A DNA stretch of 60,770 bases from Verrucomicrobiota bacterium (GCA_016235555.1 JACRKC010000063.1:1-60770), one strand, 5' to 3'. Positions 1 to 8,564 are shown, counted from the first letter of the stretch. Translations and numbers: made by a program. The notes: a model not told the origin generated them from the letters alone.

Positions 1-189
1 AGCGCCCGCGTCCCGCGGGCTGTCCTCGGCGTCTCGCCGAGGATTTCGGAGGTGTCGGCGAGACGCCGGCACCAGCACCCGAGACGGGTGCGCTCCCCGA
101 ACCACCGAACTCTTTGTCACCCTATTTCGCGAGACTCAGTAAGAAGCCTGCCGGGTCGCGGCGGGCTTGGGGGAAACCACACAAAACGG

Positions 190-270
190 GTGGGCGGGCA
201 CGTCCCCGTGCCCGCATGGGACGAACACGATTGCTGGGACAAATGCGGGCGCAGGGACGCGCCCGCCCAC
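190..270. repeat. GTGG-footed double palindrome in the left flank
   Basis: Two inverted hairpin arms start GTGGGCGGGCACG and end GCGCCCGCCCAC, so the whole is a REP-doublet-like palindrome. It lies just downstream of the porin stop and could act as a transcription terminator. Positions 1-189 hold another imperfect palindrome around 25-68 (CTCGGCGTCTCGCCGAG and a related GGCGAGACGCC) but no convincing gene. Confidence 0.6.
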
Positions 271-275
271 CACGA

Positions 276-1811
276 TCAGAGATTCAGCGTGAGCTGCACG
301 TAGAAGTAGCTGGCGTCCTTCGAACCGACGGCGGCGAGGGACTGCTTGATGTAGTCGCCGCGGAAGTAGCGGCAGGCGGCGGCTTCGATTTGTGCGTAGG
401 GGCGGAAAGTCCACGCGGCCACGAGGTCGAGTTCGTTGCCGACGTGGCGGCCGTAGGCGGGATTGATGCGGTAGCTGCCGCCGCTGCCGACGGCGGCGGT
501 CGTCACATTGCGCGGGACGCCGGCGACGTTATACCAAAAGTCCGTCGTGCGGTTCAGGTAGTGGGTGTGCGCCTCCAGCGCGACGACGGACGTGGTGGTG
601 GGCTTGATCGTGTAGGCGAGGCGGAGGTCGTGCAGGTTTTGGAGGCTGCTCAGATCCATGTAGCCGTAGAAGAGGTGGTTCGTGGGAAAGAGATTTTGAA
701 ACGTGCCGCTCGACGTGTCGGCGGCGCTTTCGTCGCCGGAGCCGAAGCTGTAGAGCAGCGCGAGGCGCGGCTGGCGGGTGCTGGCGGTCCACGTGTAGCC
801 GGCTTGGAGCACGGTGGCGAACGCGCGGTGGTCGAGCCGCGGGGCGGCGAGCGCGGCGGCGACGGCGGTGGCGGGGAAGACGGCGGTGCGGTTGCCGAAC
901 TGATACATCAACTCCGCGCCGTAGTCGAAGGGGTCGTAGGCGTTGGGCTTCGACTTCACGCGCACGCCGGCGGTGTAGACATCCTGCGCGCCCGGGAAAC
1001 GGAAAGGCGCGGGCACGCCGCGCCAGTCGTCGGTGGCGATGCCGCGCTCGACGTTGCGCGCGAAGAGATACGCCTCGGTGATCTCGTTTTTCAGCAGCGT
1101 CGGGAAATTGAAATAGGCGCCGGAGAAATGGTCTTGGGAGTTGGATCGGTTGAGGTTGTTCGGGTCGTTGTAGACGACGCCGCCGGTGAAGAGATCGACG
1201 CCGAAGAATTGGTTCTGCCAGCGGAGTTTCGCGGCGTCGAAGGTGCGGGCGTTGTTGTTCCAGCGGAAGTGGCCGACGAGGCGCTGGTCGCCGTAGGCGA
1301 GTTCCTGGCGGCCGATCTTCAGGGAAACGGGGAATTCCTTGTGGTTGCCGAGGAAGACGAACGCCTGGTGCACGTCGACACCGGCGTCGTTTTCGGCGAG
1401 GCCCTTGCCGGCGGCCGCGGCATTGTAGCGTTCGTCGCCGAGCGAGTAGCTGATGCGGCTCTCGGCGGTGAACGCGACCCACTTGCCCGTGTAGCCCACG
1501 CGTGGCATGAGGCGCGAGAGCAGGTAGGCGTTGTTGTTGTCGTCGACAGCGCGCTTGGAGAAATCCCAGTTGGAACCCGCGTCGGTGAAGCCGGCGCCGA
1601 GTTTGTCCTCGAAACGGATGCGGTAGTTGGCCGCGACGTCCCAGGCGCTCATGTAGACGTTGTCGGCGCGGAGGCGCTCGTTGGCGAAGCCGGGGAACGG
1701 GCGGGCGGGTGGAGGCGGCGCGTATTGGGCGAACGAGGCGCTGGCAAGGAGCGCCGCGAAGGTGGCGAGACCCTTCGACGGGCTCAGGGCGAGGCGGAGG
1801 CTGAATTTCAT
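276..1811 (-). CDS. Outer-membrane porin, alginate-export (AlgE-like) family
   Basis: A 511-residue protein with an N-terminal signal peptide ending near ASFAQ. The body is rich in alternating aromatic/polar beta-strand segments and ends in LTLNL, as expected of an outer-membrane barrel. Sequence style (FRWNNNARTFDAAKLRWQ; KIGRQELAYGDQRLVGH) matches the alginate-export domain family, which also contains general anion porins. It lies 26 bp downstream of a nitrate-type ABC ATPase on the same strand, so the likely role is passage of nitrate/nitrite through the outer membrane; this is inference from context. The signal peptide contains an ALSPSKGLA stretch encoded by a CCCTTCGACGGGCTCAGGG repeat-like sequence (1771-1789). 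Confidence 0.75.
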   Translation of the reverse strand: MKFSLRLALSPSKGLATFAALLASASFAQYAPPPPARPFPGFANERLRADNVYMSAWDVAANYRIRFEDKLGAGFTDAGSNWDFSKRAVDDNNNAYLLSRLMPRVGYTGKWVAFTAESRISYSLGDERYNAAAAGKGLAENDAGVDVHQAFVFLGNHKEFPVSLKIGRQELAYGDQRLVGHFRWNNNARTFDAAKLRWQNQFFGVDLFTGGVVYNDPNNLNRSNSQDHFSGAYFNFPTLLKNEITEAYLFARNVERGIATDDWRGVPAPFRFPGAQDVYTAGVRVKSKPNAYDPFDYGAELMYQFGNRTAVFPATAVAAALAAPRLDHRAFATVLQAGYTWTASTRQPRLALLYSFGSGDESAADTSSGTFQNLFPTNHLFYGYMDLSSLQNLHDLRLAYTIKPTTTSVVALEAHTHYLNRTTDFWYNVAGVPRNVTTAAVGSGGSYRINPAYGRHVGNELDLVAAWTFRPYAQIEAAACRYFRGDYIKQSLAAVGSKDASYFYVQLTLNL

Positions 1812-1837
1812 GGTGGTGGTCGGTGGGCGGTGGAAGT

Positions 1838-2707
1838 TCAGGCCGGGGTCAGGGCACCAAGAAAGCGGGGGCGACGCGGGGGCGCGGCAGGGGGAGGGGG
1901 CGCGGGTGGGGCGATCCGTGTTGGGCGGACATGCGAGCGCTCCTCGAGAAAACCAATGAGTTGCTCGCGCAATTCGTAGTAAAGCGGATCTTCGAGGAGC
2001 TGCTGGCGGGAGCGCGGGCGGGGGAACTTGACCTCGAGGATTTCGCCGACGGTGGCGGCGGGACCGTTGGTCATCATGACGACGCGGTCGGAAAGGAACA
2101 GTGCCTCGTCGACGTCGTGCGTGACCATGAGCGCGGTCTTCTGGTCCTTCTGCCAGAGGTCGAGCAGCACTTCCTGCAGCTCGTAGCGCGTGAGCGAGTC
2201 GAGCATGCCGAACGGCTCGTCGAGCAGCAGCATCTTGGGAGAGAGCGCGAACGCGCGCGCAATGCCGCAGCGCTGGCGCATGCCTTGCGAGAGCTCGGCG
2301 GGACGCTGGTGCATCGCATCGGCGAGGCCGACCACCGTGAGGTAATATTCCGCGATCTGGCGGCGCTCCTCGGTGTCGGCGGTGTAGTAAACCTGATCGA
2401 CACCGAGCATCACGTTTTCAAAGGCGGTCATCCACGGCAGGAGGCACGGCGCCTGAAACACGACGCCGCGGTCGGGGCCGGCGGAGTTCACTTCCTTGCC
2501 GGACAGAATGATGCCGCCGGTGGTGATGTCGGTGAGGCCTGCGAGCATCGAGAGGACGGTGGACTTGCCGCAACCGGAGTGGCCGATAAGGGTGATGAAC
2601 TCGCCCTTGCGGATCTTCAGATCGAAGTGTTCGACGATGACGGCGGGTGCGCCGTTCGGCGTCGGGTAGGTTTTGCCGAGCTGGGAAATTTCGAGGAAGG
2701 GCTTCAT
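1838..2707 (-). CDS. nrtD: Nitrate/nitrite ABC transporter ATPase (NrtD-like)
   Basis: A 289-residue ABC ATPase. Visible motifs are Walker [10 protein letters not shown], a Q-loop (FQAPCLLPW), a non-canonical signature LSQGM in place of LSGGQ, Walker B LLLDEP and an H-loop TH. The family resemblance is to the NrtD/SsuB/TauB group. It is the last ATPase before the porin gene in a minus-strand operon with NrtA- and NrtB-like proteins, which narrows the substrate to nitrate, nitrite or a similar anion (cyanate and bicarbonate remain possible). The C-terminus is a proline-rich tail of about 30 residues that is probably disordered. It probably pairs with the second ATPase encoded just upstream. 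Confidence 0.85.
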   Translation of the reverse strand: MKPFLEISQLGKTYPTPNGAPAVIVEHFDLKIRKGEFITLIGHSGCGKSTVLSMLAGLTDITTGGIILSGKEVNSAGPDRGVVFQAPCLLPWMTAFENVMLGVDQVYYTADTEERRQIAEYYLTVVGLADAMHQRPAELSQGMRQRCGIARAFALSPKMLLLDEPFGMLDSLTRYELQEVLLDLWQKDQKTALMVTHDVDEALFLSDRVVMMTNGPAATVGEILEVKFPRPRSRQQLLEDPLYYELREQLIGFLEERSHVRPTRIAPPAPPPPAAPPRRPRFLGALTPA

Positions 2708-2710
2708 TGG

Positions 2711-2806
2711 AAGTAGCGAGTAGCGGGTAGCGAGTAGTGAGTAGATGCGCGCGGATGGCTGCGGTGGTTCGGGTGCTCGCTACTCGCTACACCCTACTCG
2801 CTACTT
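2711..2806. repeat. Inverted repeat of GTAGCGAGTAG units supplying a stop codon
   Basis: The left arm at 2711-2737 is built from GTAGCGAGTAG-like units and the right arm at 2776-2806 is its inverse (CTACTCGCTAC). The right arm runs into the end of the preceding ATPase gene: the TAG stop at 2787-2789 and the last residues (EVASRV) are encoded by the repeat. The element fills the gap between the two ATPase genes. Confidence 0.7.
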
Positions 2807-3674
2807 CACGCATTTCGTGCGGGCGCAGCGGCCGGCGGTGGACGCGCGGCAGGTCGAGGTCCTCGGGGAGGATGTCGGGGAGCGTGAGTTTGCGGGTGAC
2901 GGTGGACTTGCGTTTCGCGCCGTAGGCGAGGAGCTGGTTGGTCACGAGGGCGCGGAGGCGCTTGAATTCGGGATCGTGGTTGAGCGCCTTCCGCTCGCGG
3001 GGGCGGGCGAGCGTGACCGTGACGGATTCGCCGAGCGTGGCGCCGGGACCGGGCGTGAGCGGGATGATGCGATCGGCGAGGAGGAGGGCTTCGTCGACAT
3101 CGTTGGTGATGAGGACGACGGTTTTTTTTTCCGCCTCCCAGATGCGCTCGATCTCATCCTGGAGCGTGGAACGCGTGAGCGCGTCGAGCGCGGAGAGTGG
3201 TTCGTCGAGCAGGAGAATCTGCGGGTCCATCGCGAGCGCGCGGGCGACCGACACGCGCTGGCGCTGGCCGCCGGAGAGCTGGCGCGGGAGTTTGTGCGCG
3301 TGGGGCGTGAGGTTGACCATCGCGATGTATTTCGCGACGTGTTCGGCCTTCTTCGCGGGCGCGTGGTTCGGGAAGACCTGCTCGACAGCGAGCGCGATGT
3401 TTTCCGTGACGGTGAGCCAGGGCAGCAGGGAGTAGTTTTGAAAAACGATGCCGCGGTCCGGGCCGGGCTCCGTGATTTCGAGGTCATTCAGTTTCACCGT
3501 GCCGCGGTCGGGTTTGAGCAGGCCGGCGATGAGCGAGATCAGCGTGGTTTTGCCGGAGCCGGAGTAGCCGACGATGGCGACGAATTCGCCGCGGCCGATG
3601 CTGAGGTTGACGTCGCTGAGAATCGGCGGGCCGCCGAAGGCTTTGCTGACATTGCTGAGTTCGAGGAAGGGCAT
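2787..3674 (-). CDS. Nitrate/nitrite ABC transporter ATPase (NrtC-like, ATPase domain only)
   Basis: About 295 residues starting at [15 protein letters not shown]; an open frame extends 45 codons upstream but those codons look like repeat DNA, not protein. Motifs are Walker [11 protein letters not shown]-loop FQNYSLLPW, signature LSGGQRQR, Walker B LLLDEP and D-loop SALD. Cyanobacterial NrtC carries an extra substrate-binding domain after the ATPase; this protein lacks one. It is separated from the permease gene by the GxxExxY element, and its last codons and stop come from an inverted repeat. Together with the other ATPase it would power uptake through the NrtB-like permease. Confidence 0.85.
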   Translation of the reverse strand: MPFLELSNVSKAFGGPPILSDVNLSIGRGEFVAIVGYSGSGKTTLISLIAGLLKPDRGTVKLNDLEITEPGPDRGIVFQNYSLLPWLTVTENIALAVEQVFPNHAPAKKAEHVAKYIAMVNLTPHAHKLPRQLSGGQRQRVSVARALAMDPQILLLDEPLSALDALTRSTLQDEIERIWEAEKKTVVLITNDVDEALLLADRIIPLTPGPGATLGESVTVTLARPRERKALNHDPEFKRLRALVTNQLLAYGAKRKSTVTRKLTLPDILPEDLDLPRVHRRPLRPHEMREVASRV

Positions 3675-3682
3675 CGGAATAG

Positions 3683-4183
3683 TTTTTGCCTCACGCAAAG
3701 GACGCTGAGGACGCAAAGGAAGGGGTTGAAGAGGAAGAACTGGTTCCGAAACTCGCCGCGCCATGAATGAAAACGAAATTGCCAAGAATGTTTTGGACGC
3801 AGCCTTCAAGGTTCACACGAATCTTGGGCCGGGCTTGTTGGAATCGGTTTACGAAGCGGTGCTCGCATACGAACTCTCGAAACGCGGCATCGCCGTGCGG
3901 CGGCAGGCTCCGATTCCGATTCGCTACGAGGAGTTGAGCTTCGATGAAGGGTTTCGCGCCGACTTGGTCGCGGGCGAGAGCGTGATTGTGGAACTGAAAT
4001 CCGTCGAAGCGCTCGCTCCCGTGCATAGCAAGCAATTGCTGACGCAGCTCCGGCTGAGCGGACGTCGGCTCGGGCTGCTGATTAACTTCGGCGAAGTTCA
4101 CCTGAAGAACGGTATCAAACGCGTCGTGAACGGACTTCCCGAATAACCGTTGCGTCCTCTGCGTCCGTGGCGTGAGGCAAAAA
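3683..4183. mobile_element. GxxExxY element with 37-bp terminal inverted repeats
   Basis: The left end 3683-3719 (TTTTTGCCTCACGCAAAGG...) and the right end 4147-4183 are inverted repeats, identical at 33 of 37 positions when one is reverse-complemented. They enclose one complete GxxExxY gene whose TAA stop (4144-4146) directly abuts the right repeat. The whole 501-bp unit lies between two genes of the nitrate operon, on the opposite coding strand. No transposase is present. The same termini occur without the gene at 5056-5139 and 9286-9375. Confidence 0.8.
3763..4146 (+). CDS. GxxExxY protein (PD-(D/E)XK-like)
   Basis: A 127-residue protein with the family signature [17 protein letters not shown] (GxxExxY) and a nuclease-like core of [19 protein letters not shown], where the D and the E-x-K form the PD-(D/E)XK arrangement. 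Its function is not established for the family. The length is typical and the reading frame intact. It is encoded against the direction of the surrounding operon, and its TAA is immediately followed by the right terminal repeat of the enclosing element. Family members are often found alone in intergenic spaces, consistent with mobility in trans. Confidence 0.9.
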   Translation: MNENEIAKNVLDAAFKVHTNLGPGLLESVYEAVLAYELSKRGIAVRRQAPIPIRYEELSFDEGFRADLVAGESVIVELKSVEALAPVHSKQLLTQLRLSGRRLGLLINFGEVHLKNGIKRVVNGLPE

Positions 4184-4252
4184 GGTCTTACCCTCACGCC
4201 ACGCGCACGACGGCGCGCAATCGTAGATCGTAGATCATCAATCATAAATGCC

Positions 4253-5038
4253 TCACGCGGTCTTGAAGCGCGCTTCGAGCAGGCTCATCAGGCGGTCGAG
4301 CGCGAAGCCGATCAGGCCGATGGTGATGATCGACAGGATGATGTGCTCGTAGATGAGCGCGTTGTATTCCTGCCAGAGGAAGCCGCCGACGCCGGGGCGG
4401 CCGGTGAGCATCTCCGCGGCGACGATCACGAGCCAGGCGATGCCGAGGCTCAGGCGGAAGCCGGTGAACATGTAGGGCAGCGTCGCGGGCAGGAGGATTT
4501 TCGTGAGCGTTTTCCAGCGCGAGAGTTTCAATACGCGGCCGACGTTGAGGTAGTCCTGCGGCACGGCGCGGACGCCGACGGCGGTGTTGAGCACGGTCGG
4601 CCACATCGAGCAGATCGCGATGGTGAAGAGCGCACCGAGGGTGCCGGCCTCCTTGCCCGCGTTGAGGAAGAGCACGAGGCCGAGCGGCAGCCACGCGAGC
4701 GGCGAGACCGGGCGCAGAATCTGGATGATCGGGTCGAAGATTTTGGTGAAGGTCTTCGAGAGCCCGAGAAAAAACCCGATGGGCGTGCCGATGAGCAGGG
4801 CGAGGAAGTAGCCCTTGGCCACGAGCTGGAGTGAATACCACGTGAAGCGCAGGATGCCCTGGTCCATCTCGCCGCGTTTCGCGAAGGGCTGGAGCACGTA
4901 GTCGCGGCTGGCTTGCCACGTCTTGGTGGGCGAGGGGAGATTGCCCGCCCACGTGGCGCTCGAGACGGACCACGCGACGAGAATGAGCGCGAAGCCGAAG
5001 AGGGGCAGGAGGAGCCAGTCGAGTTTGAATTTTTTCAT
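4253..5038 (-). CDS. nrtB: Nitrate/nitrite ABC transporter permease
   Basis: A 261-residue integral membrane protein with about six hydrophobic segments, the first at residues 10-27 after a KK-containing start. The cytoplasmic loop around GVRAVPQDYLNVGRVLKLSRWKTLTKILLPATLPYMFTG is the EAA-type loop that contacts the ATPases. It resembles NrtB/CmpB/SsuC permeases and carries the PGVGGFLWQEYNAL segment typical of the nitrate branch. The TGA stop (4253-4255) falls inside a GCCTCACGC motif identical to the tip of the GxxExxY terminal repeat. It lies downstream of the binding-protein gene, separated by a gene-free copy of that repeat. Confidence 0.9.
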   Translation of the reverse strand: MKKFKLDWLLLPLFGFALILVAWSVSSATWAGNLPSPTKTWQASRDYVLQPFAKRGEMDQGILRFTWYSLQLVAKGYFLALLIGTPIGFFLGLSKTFTKIFDPIIQILRPVSPLAWLPLGLVLFLNAGKEAGTLGALFTIAICSMWPTVLNTAVGVRAVPQDYLNVGRVLKLSRWKTLTKILLPATLPYMFTGFRLSLGIAWLVIVAAEMLTGRPGVGGFLWQEYNALIYEHIILSIITIGLIGFALDRLMSLLEARFKTA

Positions 5039-5055
5039 GGATGCGAAGCAGGTGG

Positions 5056-5139
5056 TTTTGCCTCACGCCAAGGTCGCGAAGGACGCAAAGGCCGAGGCGG
5101 AAAACTCCCTGGCGACCTTTGCGTCCGTGGCGTGAGGCA
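5056..5139. mobile_element. Gene-free miniature copy of the GxxExxY-type inverted repeat
   Basis: The left arm begins TTTTGCCTCACGCCAAGG and the right arm ends GCGTCCGTGGCGTGAGGCA. The arms match the termini of the 3683-4183 element but are separated by only about 20 bp. It fills the spacer between the NrtA-like and NrtB-like genes and can fold into one long hairpin, so it may affect readthrough or mRNA processing. Confidence 0.75.
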
Positions 5140-5144
5140 TCTGA

Positions 5145-6458
5145 TCAGCCTTTTAGGTTTTTCACGGCGAAGCTCTTCGCGTAGGTTTCGGGATCGACGG
5201 GGTTGAAGACCGCGCCGTCGAAGAGCGTTTCCGGTGAGTCGTCGCGGCCGGCGTGGGTGCAGCCGATTTCCTTCATCGCCTCCTCGTAGAGATCGGTGCG
5301 CATGACGCGCTTCGCGACACCCTCGTAATCCGGCGCGCCGGTGACCATGCCCCAGCGGCGATACTGCGAGAGGAACCACTTCGCATACTTCGGCTGCGGG
5401 TAATTGCAGTTCCGCTTGCTGTAATGCATGTAGAACTCGTCCTTCGTTTTCCGGCCGTCGCCGTAGTCGAGTTCGCCGAGCAGGCGGCCGAGGATCGTCT
5501 TGGCATCGCAGTTGATGTAGGTGGCCTTCGAGACGATGTCGCACTGCTCCTTGCGGTGGCCCATATCATCGAGCCAGACGCTCGCCTCGTGGAGCGCCTT
5601 GAGGACGGCCTTCGTGGTCTTCGGATTTTTTTCGACGAACTCCTCGGTGAACGCGCAGACTTTTTCCGGGTGGTCCTTCCACAGGTCCTGCGTGGTGACG
5701 GAAGTGAACCCGATGCCGTCGTTGATGGCGCGGGCGTTCCACGGCTCGCCGACGCAGAAGCCGTCCATCTTGCCGATCTTGATGTTGGCGACCATCTGTG
5801 GGGGCGGGATGGTGATCAGGGAGATGTCTTTGTCGGGATTGATGCCGCCGGCGGCGAGGTAGTAGCGCATCCACATGGCGTGGGTGCCGGGCGGAAACGT
5901 CATCGCAAAGGTGAGCGGCTCGCCGAGTTTGTTCGCCTGGTCGACGAAGGGCTTGAGCGCTTTCGGGTCGGCGCCGACCTTCCCCTTCCACCCGGCCTTG
6001 AGGGTGATGGCCTGGCCGTTACGATTCAGAATCCACGGGATCACCATCGGTTTCTTCGGTGAACCGGCGAGGCCCATGGTCGAGGCGAGCGGCATGCCAA
6101 GGAGCATGTGCGTGGCCTGGATGGAACCGGTGGAGAGATTGTCGCGGATGGCGGCCCAGTTGGCGCCCTTCGTGACGGTGGAGTTGATGCCGTATTTTTT
6201 GAACAGGCCTTTCTCGTGCGCGATCACGATGGGCGAGCAATCGGTGAGCGCGATGATGCCGAAATTCAGGTTCGGCGATTCGGGAGCGTCGTTCGCGGTG
6301 CCGGCGCCCGCGGCCCACGTGCGGGTGCCGAGGGCGGACCACAGCGCGGCCGCACCCGTGGCGGCGGCGGCGTGCGAGATGAAACGGCGGCGGTTGAGCG
6401 TGCGGTCAGCCGGGCGTGACGGCGACCCCGCGGAGGTCAGGCGATGAGTTGGGTTCAT
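5145..6458 (-). CDS. nrtA: Nitrate/nitrite ABC transporter substrate-binding protein
   Basis: About 437 residues from MNPTHRLTSAG, the only methionine close before the export signal. That signal is a twin-arginine type (LNRRRFISHAAAATGAAALW), so the protein is probably exported folded by Tat. The mature part has the NrtA/CmpA pattern: FGIIALTDCSPIVIAHEKGLF, WAAIRDNLSTG, PPGTHAMWMRYYLAAGGINPD and GFCVGEPWNARAI. Nitrate, nitrite and bicarbonate binders share this fold; nitrate or nitrite is preferred from context. The start overlaps the end of the upstream NasS-like gene by 53 bp, implying coupled expression. Confidence 0.88.
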   Translation of the reverse strand: MNPTHRLTSAGSPSRPADRTLNRRRFISHAAAATGAAALWSALGTRTWAAGAGTANDAPESPNLNFGIIALTDCSPIVIAHEKGLFKKYGINSTVTKGANWAAIRDNLSTGSIQATHMLLGMPLASTMGLAGSPKKPMVIPWILNRNGQAITLKAGWKGKVGADPKALKPFVDQANKLGEPLTFAMTFPPGTHAMWMRYYLAAGGINPDKDISLITIPPPQMVANIKIGKMDGFCVGEPWNARAINDGIGFTSVTTQDLWKDHPEKVCAFTEEFVEKNPKTTKAVLKALHEASVWLDDMGHRKEQCDIVSKATYINCDAKTILGRLLGELDYGDGRKTKDEFYMHYSKRNCNYPQPKYAKWFLSQYRRWGMVTGAPDYEGVAKRVMRTDLYEEAMKEIGCTHAGRDDSPETLFDGAVFNPVDPETYAKSFAVKNLKG

Positions 6459-7518
6459 GCAATGGTGGGAGGTTGAGGGCATCGCGATGGAGATCCTCGC
6501 GAAACAGACGGCGGGGTAATTCGGGGTCGGCGGCCGCGGCCGGGGGCAGGAGCCCGGCGGCGGCGAGGGCGCGCTGGAGCGCGGCGGCCTTGGTGGCGGC
6601 GGGCACATTGGCGCCGCCGCGGTGAAACACGTGGAAGTCCGGCACGTTTTCGACGCGATCGTGACCGCAGTCGAACCGGCCGAGCAGCGCCGGGGTGATC
6701 ACGCGCGCGGGGAGGTTGAGCCAGCGGGCCTCGGCGAGGATCTGCGCGAGGGGCTCGCGGTTCGACGGCTCGTCGCACCACGCGCCGGCAGCGTGGAGCG
6801 CGGCGACGAGCGCGGCGTGTTCGGCGGCGCGTGCCTCGGCGAAGCGCCGCGTGACCAAGAGGACCTTCTCGGCGTGGCCGGGCGCCTGCGCGGCACTCCA
6901 CATCGGGCACCAGCCGGCGCCTTCGCGGACGGCGAGGGTGTTCCATGGCTCGCCGGCGCAGAAACCGTCGAGCGTGCCCGCGACGAGGTTGCGGAACATC
7001 TGGGCGGGCGGCACGACCACGATGCGCACATCGCGCTCGGGCTCGAGGCCGGCGCTGCGCAGCCAGTCGCGGAGCAGCAGGTGGTGCGAGGAAAACGGAA
7101 ACACGACGCCGAACGTGAGGCGCGAGCGGCTGCCGCGGTTGCGCGCGTGGATCCGGAGCGTGGCGCCATCGCGCACGCCGGCCTCGCGCAGCGCGCGGGA
7201 GAGCGTGAGGGCGTTGCCGTGGAGATTGAGGACGTGGGCGGTGAGCACGTCACACGGCGGACAGCCGAGGCCGAGTTGCGCGGACCACAGCATGGGGGCG
7301 GGGGCCTGCGCGGCCTCCAGTTCGCCGTAGATGATTTTTTCGCGGATGGTGGCCCAGCCGATCTCACGGCGCAGCTCCACGCGCAGGCCGTGCTGGGCGA
7401 AGAGCCCGAGGTGATCGGCGGCGGCGAAAGGCGCGGCGTCCGTGAGCGCCAGAAAGCCGACCCGGAGGAGGCGCGGGCGGGTGTCGGCAGGCGGGAGGTC
7501 GGGCGTGGGCGCGGGCAT
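6406..7518 (-). CDS. Signal-less NrtA paralogue, NasS-like cytosolic sensor
   Basis: A 370-residue homologue of the adjacent NrtA (shared landmarks: FLALTDAAPFAAADHLGLF, GWATIREKI, PPAQMFRNLVAGTLDGFCAGEPWN) that begins directly with the mature fold and has no signal peptide. Known proteins of this type are NasS, a cytosolic nitrate/nitrite sensor that holds the antiterminator NasT, and the C-terminal domain of NrtC. It is the first gene of the operon, 102 bp from the divergent LysR gene. No NasT (ANTAR) gene is in the window, so a sensor role is inference. The C-terminus overlaps the start of nrtA. Confidence 0.75.
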   Translation of the reverse strand: MPAPTPDLPPADTRPRLLRVGFLALTDAAPFAAADHLGLFAQHGLRVELRREIGWATIREKIIYGELEAAQAPAPMLWSAQLGLGCPPCDVLTAHVLNLHGNALTLSRALREAGVRDGATLRIHARNRGSRSRLTFGVVFPFSSHHLLLRDWLRSAGLEPERDVRIVVVPPAQMFRNLVAGTLDGFCAGEPWNTLAVREGAGWCPMWSAAQAPGHAEKVLLVTRRFAEARAAEHAALVAALHAAGAWCDEPSNREPLAQILAEARWLNLPARVITPALLGRFDCGHDRVENVPDFHVFHRGGANVPAATKAAALQRALAAAGLLPPAAAADPELPRRLFREDLHRDALNLPPLHEPNSSPDLRGVAVTPG

Positions 7519-7591
7519 CGTGATGACGCACCCGGTTCAGCCGCCGCTGTGCCACGCGGCGCGGCTGGCGCAATTACTGCTTCTCAAACAA

Positions 7592-7608
7592 TTCATTGAA
7601 CAAATGAA
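7592..7608. promoter_or_regulatory. Candidate LysR operator in the divergent intergenic region
   Basis: The only AT-rich patch in the 102-bp gap between the nitrate operon and the LysR gene holds a dyad TTCATT-5-AATGAA, centred 21 bp before the LysR start. LysR proteins bind dyads near their own promoter, and this one would sit between the two divergent genes. The T-N11-A rule is not met exactly at the dyad centre, so this is only a candidate. Confidence 0.4.
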
Positions 7609-7620
7609 GCCCACTCATCC

Positions 7621-8556
7621 ATGAGACCGACGCTCGACAGCCGGCAGTTGCACGCCTTCGCCGCGCTCGCGCGGCGCGGGAGCTTCACGCTCGCCGCCAA
7701 GGACTTGTTCCTCACGCAGTCGGCGGTGAGCCACGCGATCAAGGCGCTGGAGGACGACCTCGGCACGCGGCTCGTCGACCGCGTGGGCCGGCGCGTGCTG
7801 CTCACGCAGGCGGGCGAGCAATTCCTGCGTCACACGGAAAAAATTTTGCTCGAAATGGAGGTCGCCCGCGCGGGCCTCGACACGCTCACGAAATGGGGCC
7901 ACGGCCGGCTGCGCGTGGGCGCGAGCACGACGGCGTGCCAGCACATCCTGCCGACCGTGCTGCGGGAATTCCGCCAGAGTTATCCGAAATGCGTGCTCCG
8001 CATCGAGCCGGGCGACCACGGTCAACAACTCGACCTGTTGCGCAGCGGCCAGATCGATCTCGCGCTTATGATCGAGCCGCCGACGCCGGCGCTGGGGGAG
8101 TTCACGTTCGTGCCGCTGTTCCAGGACGAACTGCGCTTCCTCGTCGCGCCGCTGCATCCGTGGGCGAAGCTCGGCCGCGCCCCGCGCGAGACGATCGAGG
8201 CGGAGACGCTCGTGCTCTACAACAAGGCGAGCCACACGTTCCGGCTCGTGGGCGAGTATTTTCGCGAGGAAAAAATCACGCTGAGCAACTTCATCGAACT
8301 CGGCAGCATGGAGGCGATCAAGGAGCTGGTGAAAATCGGTCTCGGCGCCGGCGTGCTCGCGCCGTGGATCGCACGGGCGGAACTGGAGAGCGGCTCGCTG
8401 GTGTCGGTGCCGCTCGGCCCGCGGAAACTGAAACGCCGCTGGGGTGTCGCCCACCTCAAAGGCCGGCGGCTCGCGCTGGCGGAGGAGACGTTCGTGGGGC
8501 TGTGCGAGGCGGTGACGGAATCACTCGGGCTCACGGCGCCGCGGACGGCGGCGTGA
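7621..8556 (+). CDS. LysR-family regulator of the nitrate operon
   Basis: A 311-residue LysR-type regulator. The N-terminal winged helix-turn-helix spans about residues 8-65 (LHAFAALARRGSFTLAAKDLFLTQSAVSHAIKALE). The C-terminal co-inducer domain begins near residue 95 (GRLRVGASTTACQHILP). It resembles the CbbR/CysB/NtcB group. Divergent transcription from the nitrate uptake operon makes it the likely activator of that operon; the effector cannot be read from sequence. The last 120 bp around the stop codon are repeated at 9138-9257, beyond a toxin-antitoxin pair, so this gene was the site of an insertion that left it intact. Confidence 0.9.
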   Translation: MRPTLDSRQLHAFAALARRGSFTLAAKDLFLTQSAVSHAIKALEDDLGTRLVDRVGRRVLLTQAGEQFLRHTEKILLEMEVARAGLDTLTKWGHGRLRVGASTTACQHILPTVLREFRQSYPKCVLRIEPGDHGQQLDLLRSGQIDLALMIEPPTPALGEFTFVPLFQDELRFLVAPLHPWAKLGRAPRETIEAETLVLYNKASHTFRLVGEYFREEKITLSNFIELGSMEAIKELVKIGLGAGVLAPWIARAELESGSLVSVPLGPRKLKRRWGVAHLKGRRLALAEETFVGLCEAVTESLGLTAPRTAA

Positions 8557-8564
8557 GGGAGGGG
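8445..8564 (+). repeat. Direct repeat copy 1: 3' end of the LysR gene
   Basis: This 120-bp stretch (last 37 codons, the stop and a few bases) matches 9138-9257 at 114 of 120 positions without gaps. The two copies bracket a 573-bp segment holding the ParE-type toxin-antitoxin pair. Confidence 0.9.
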
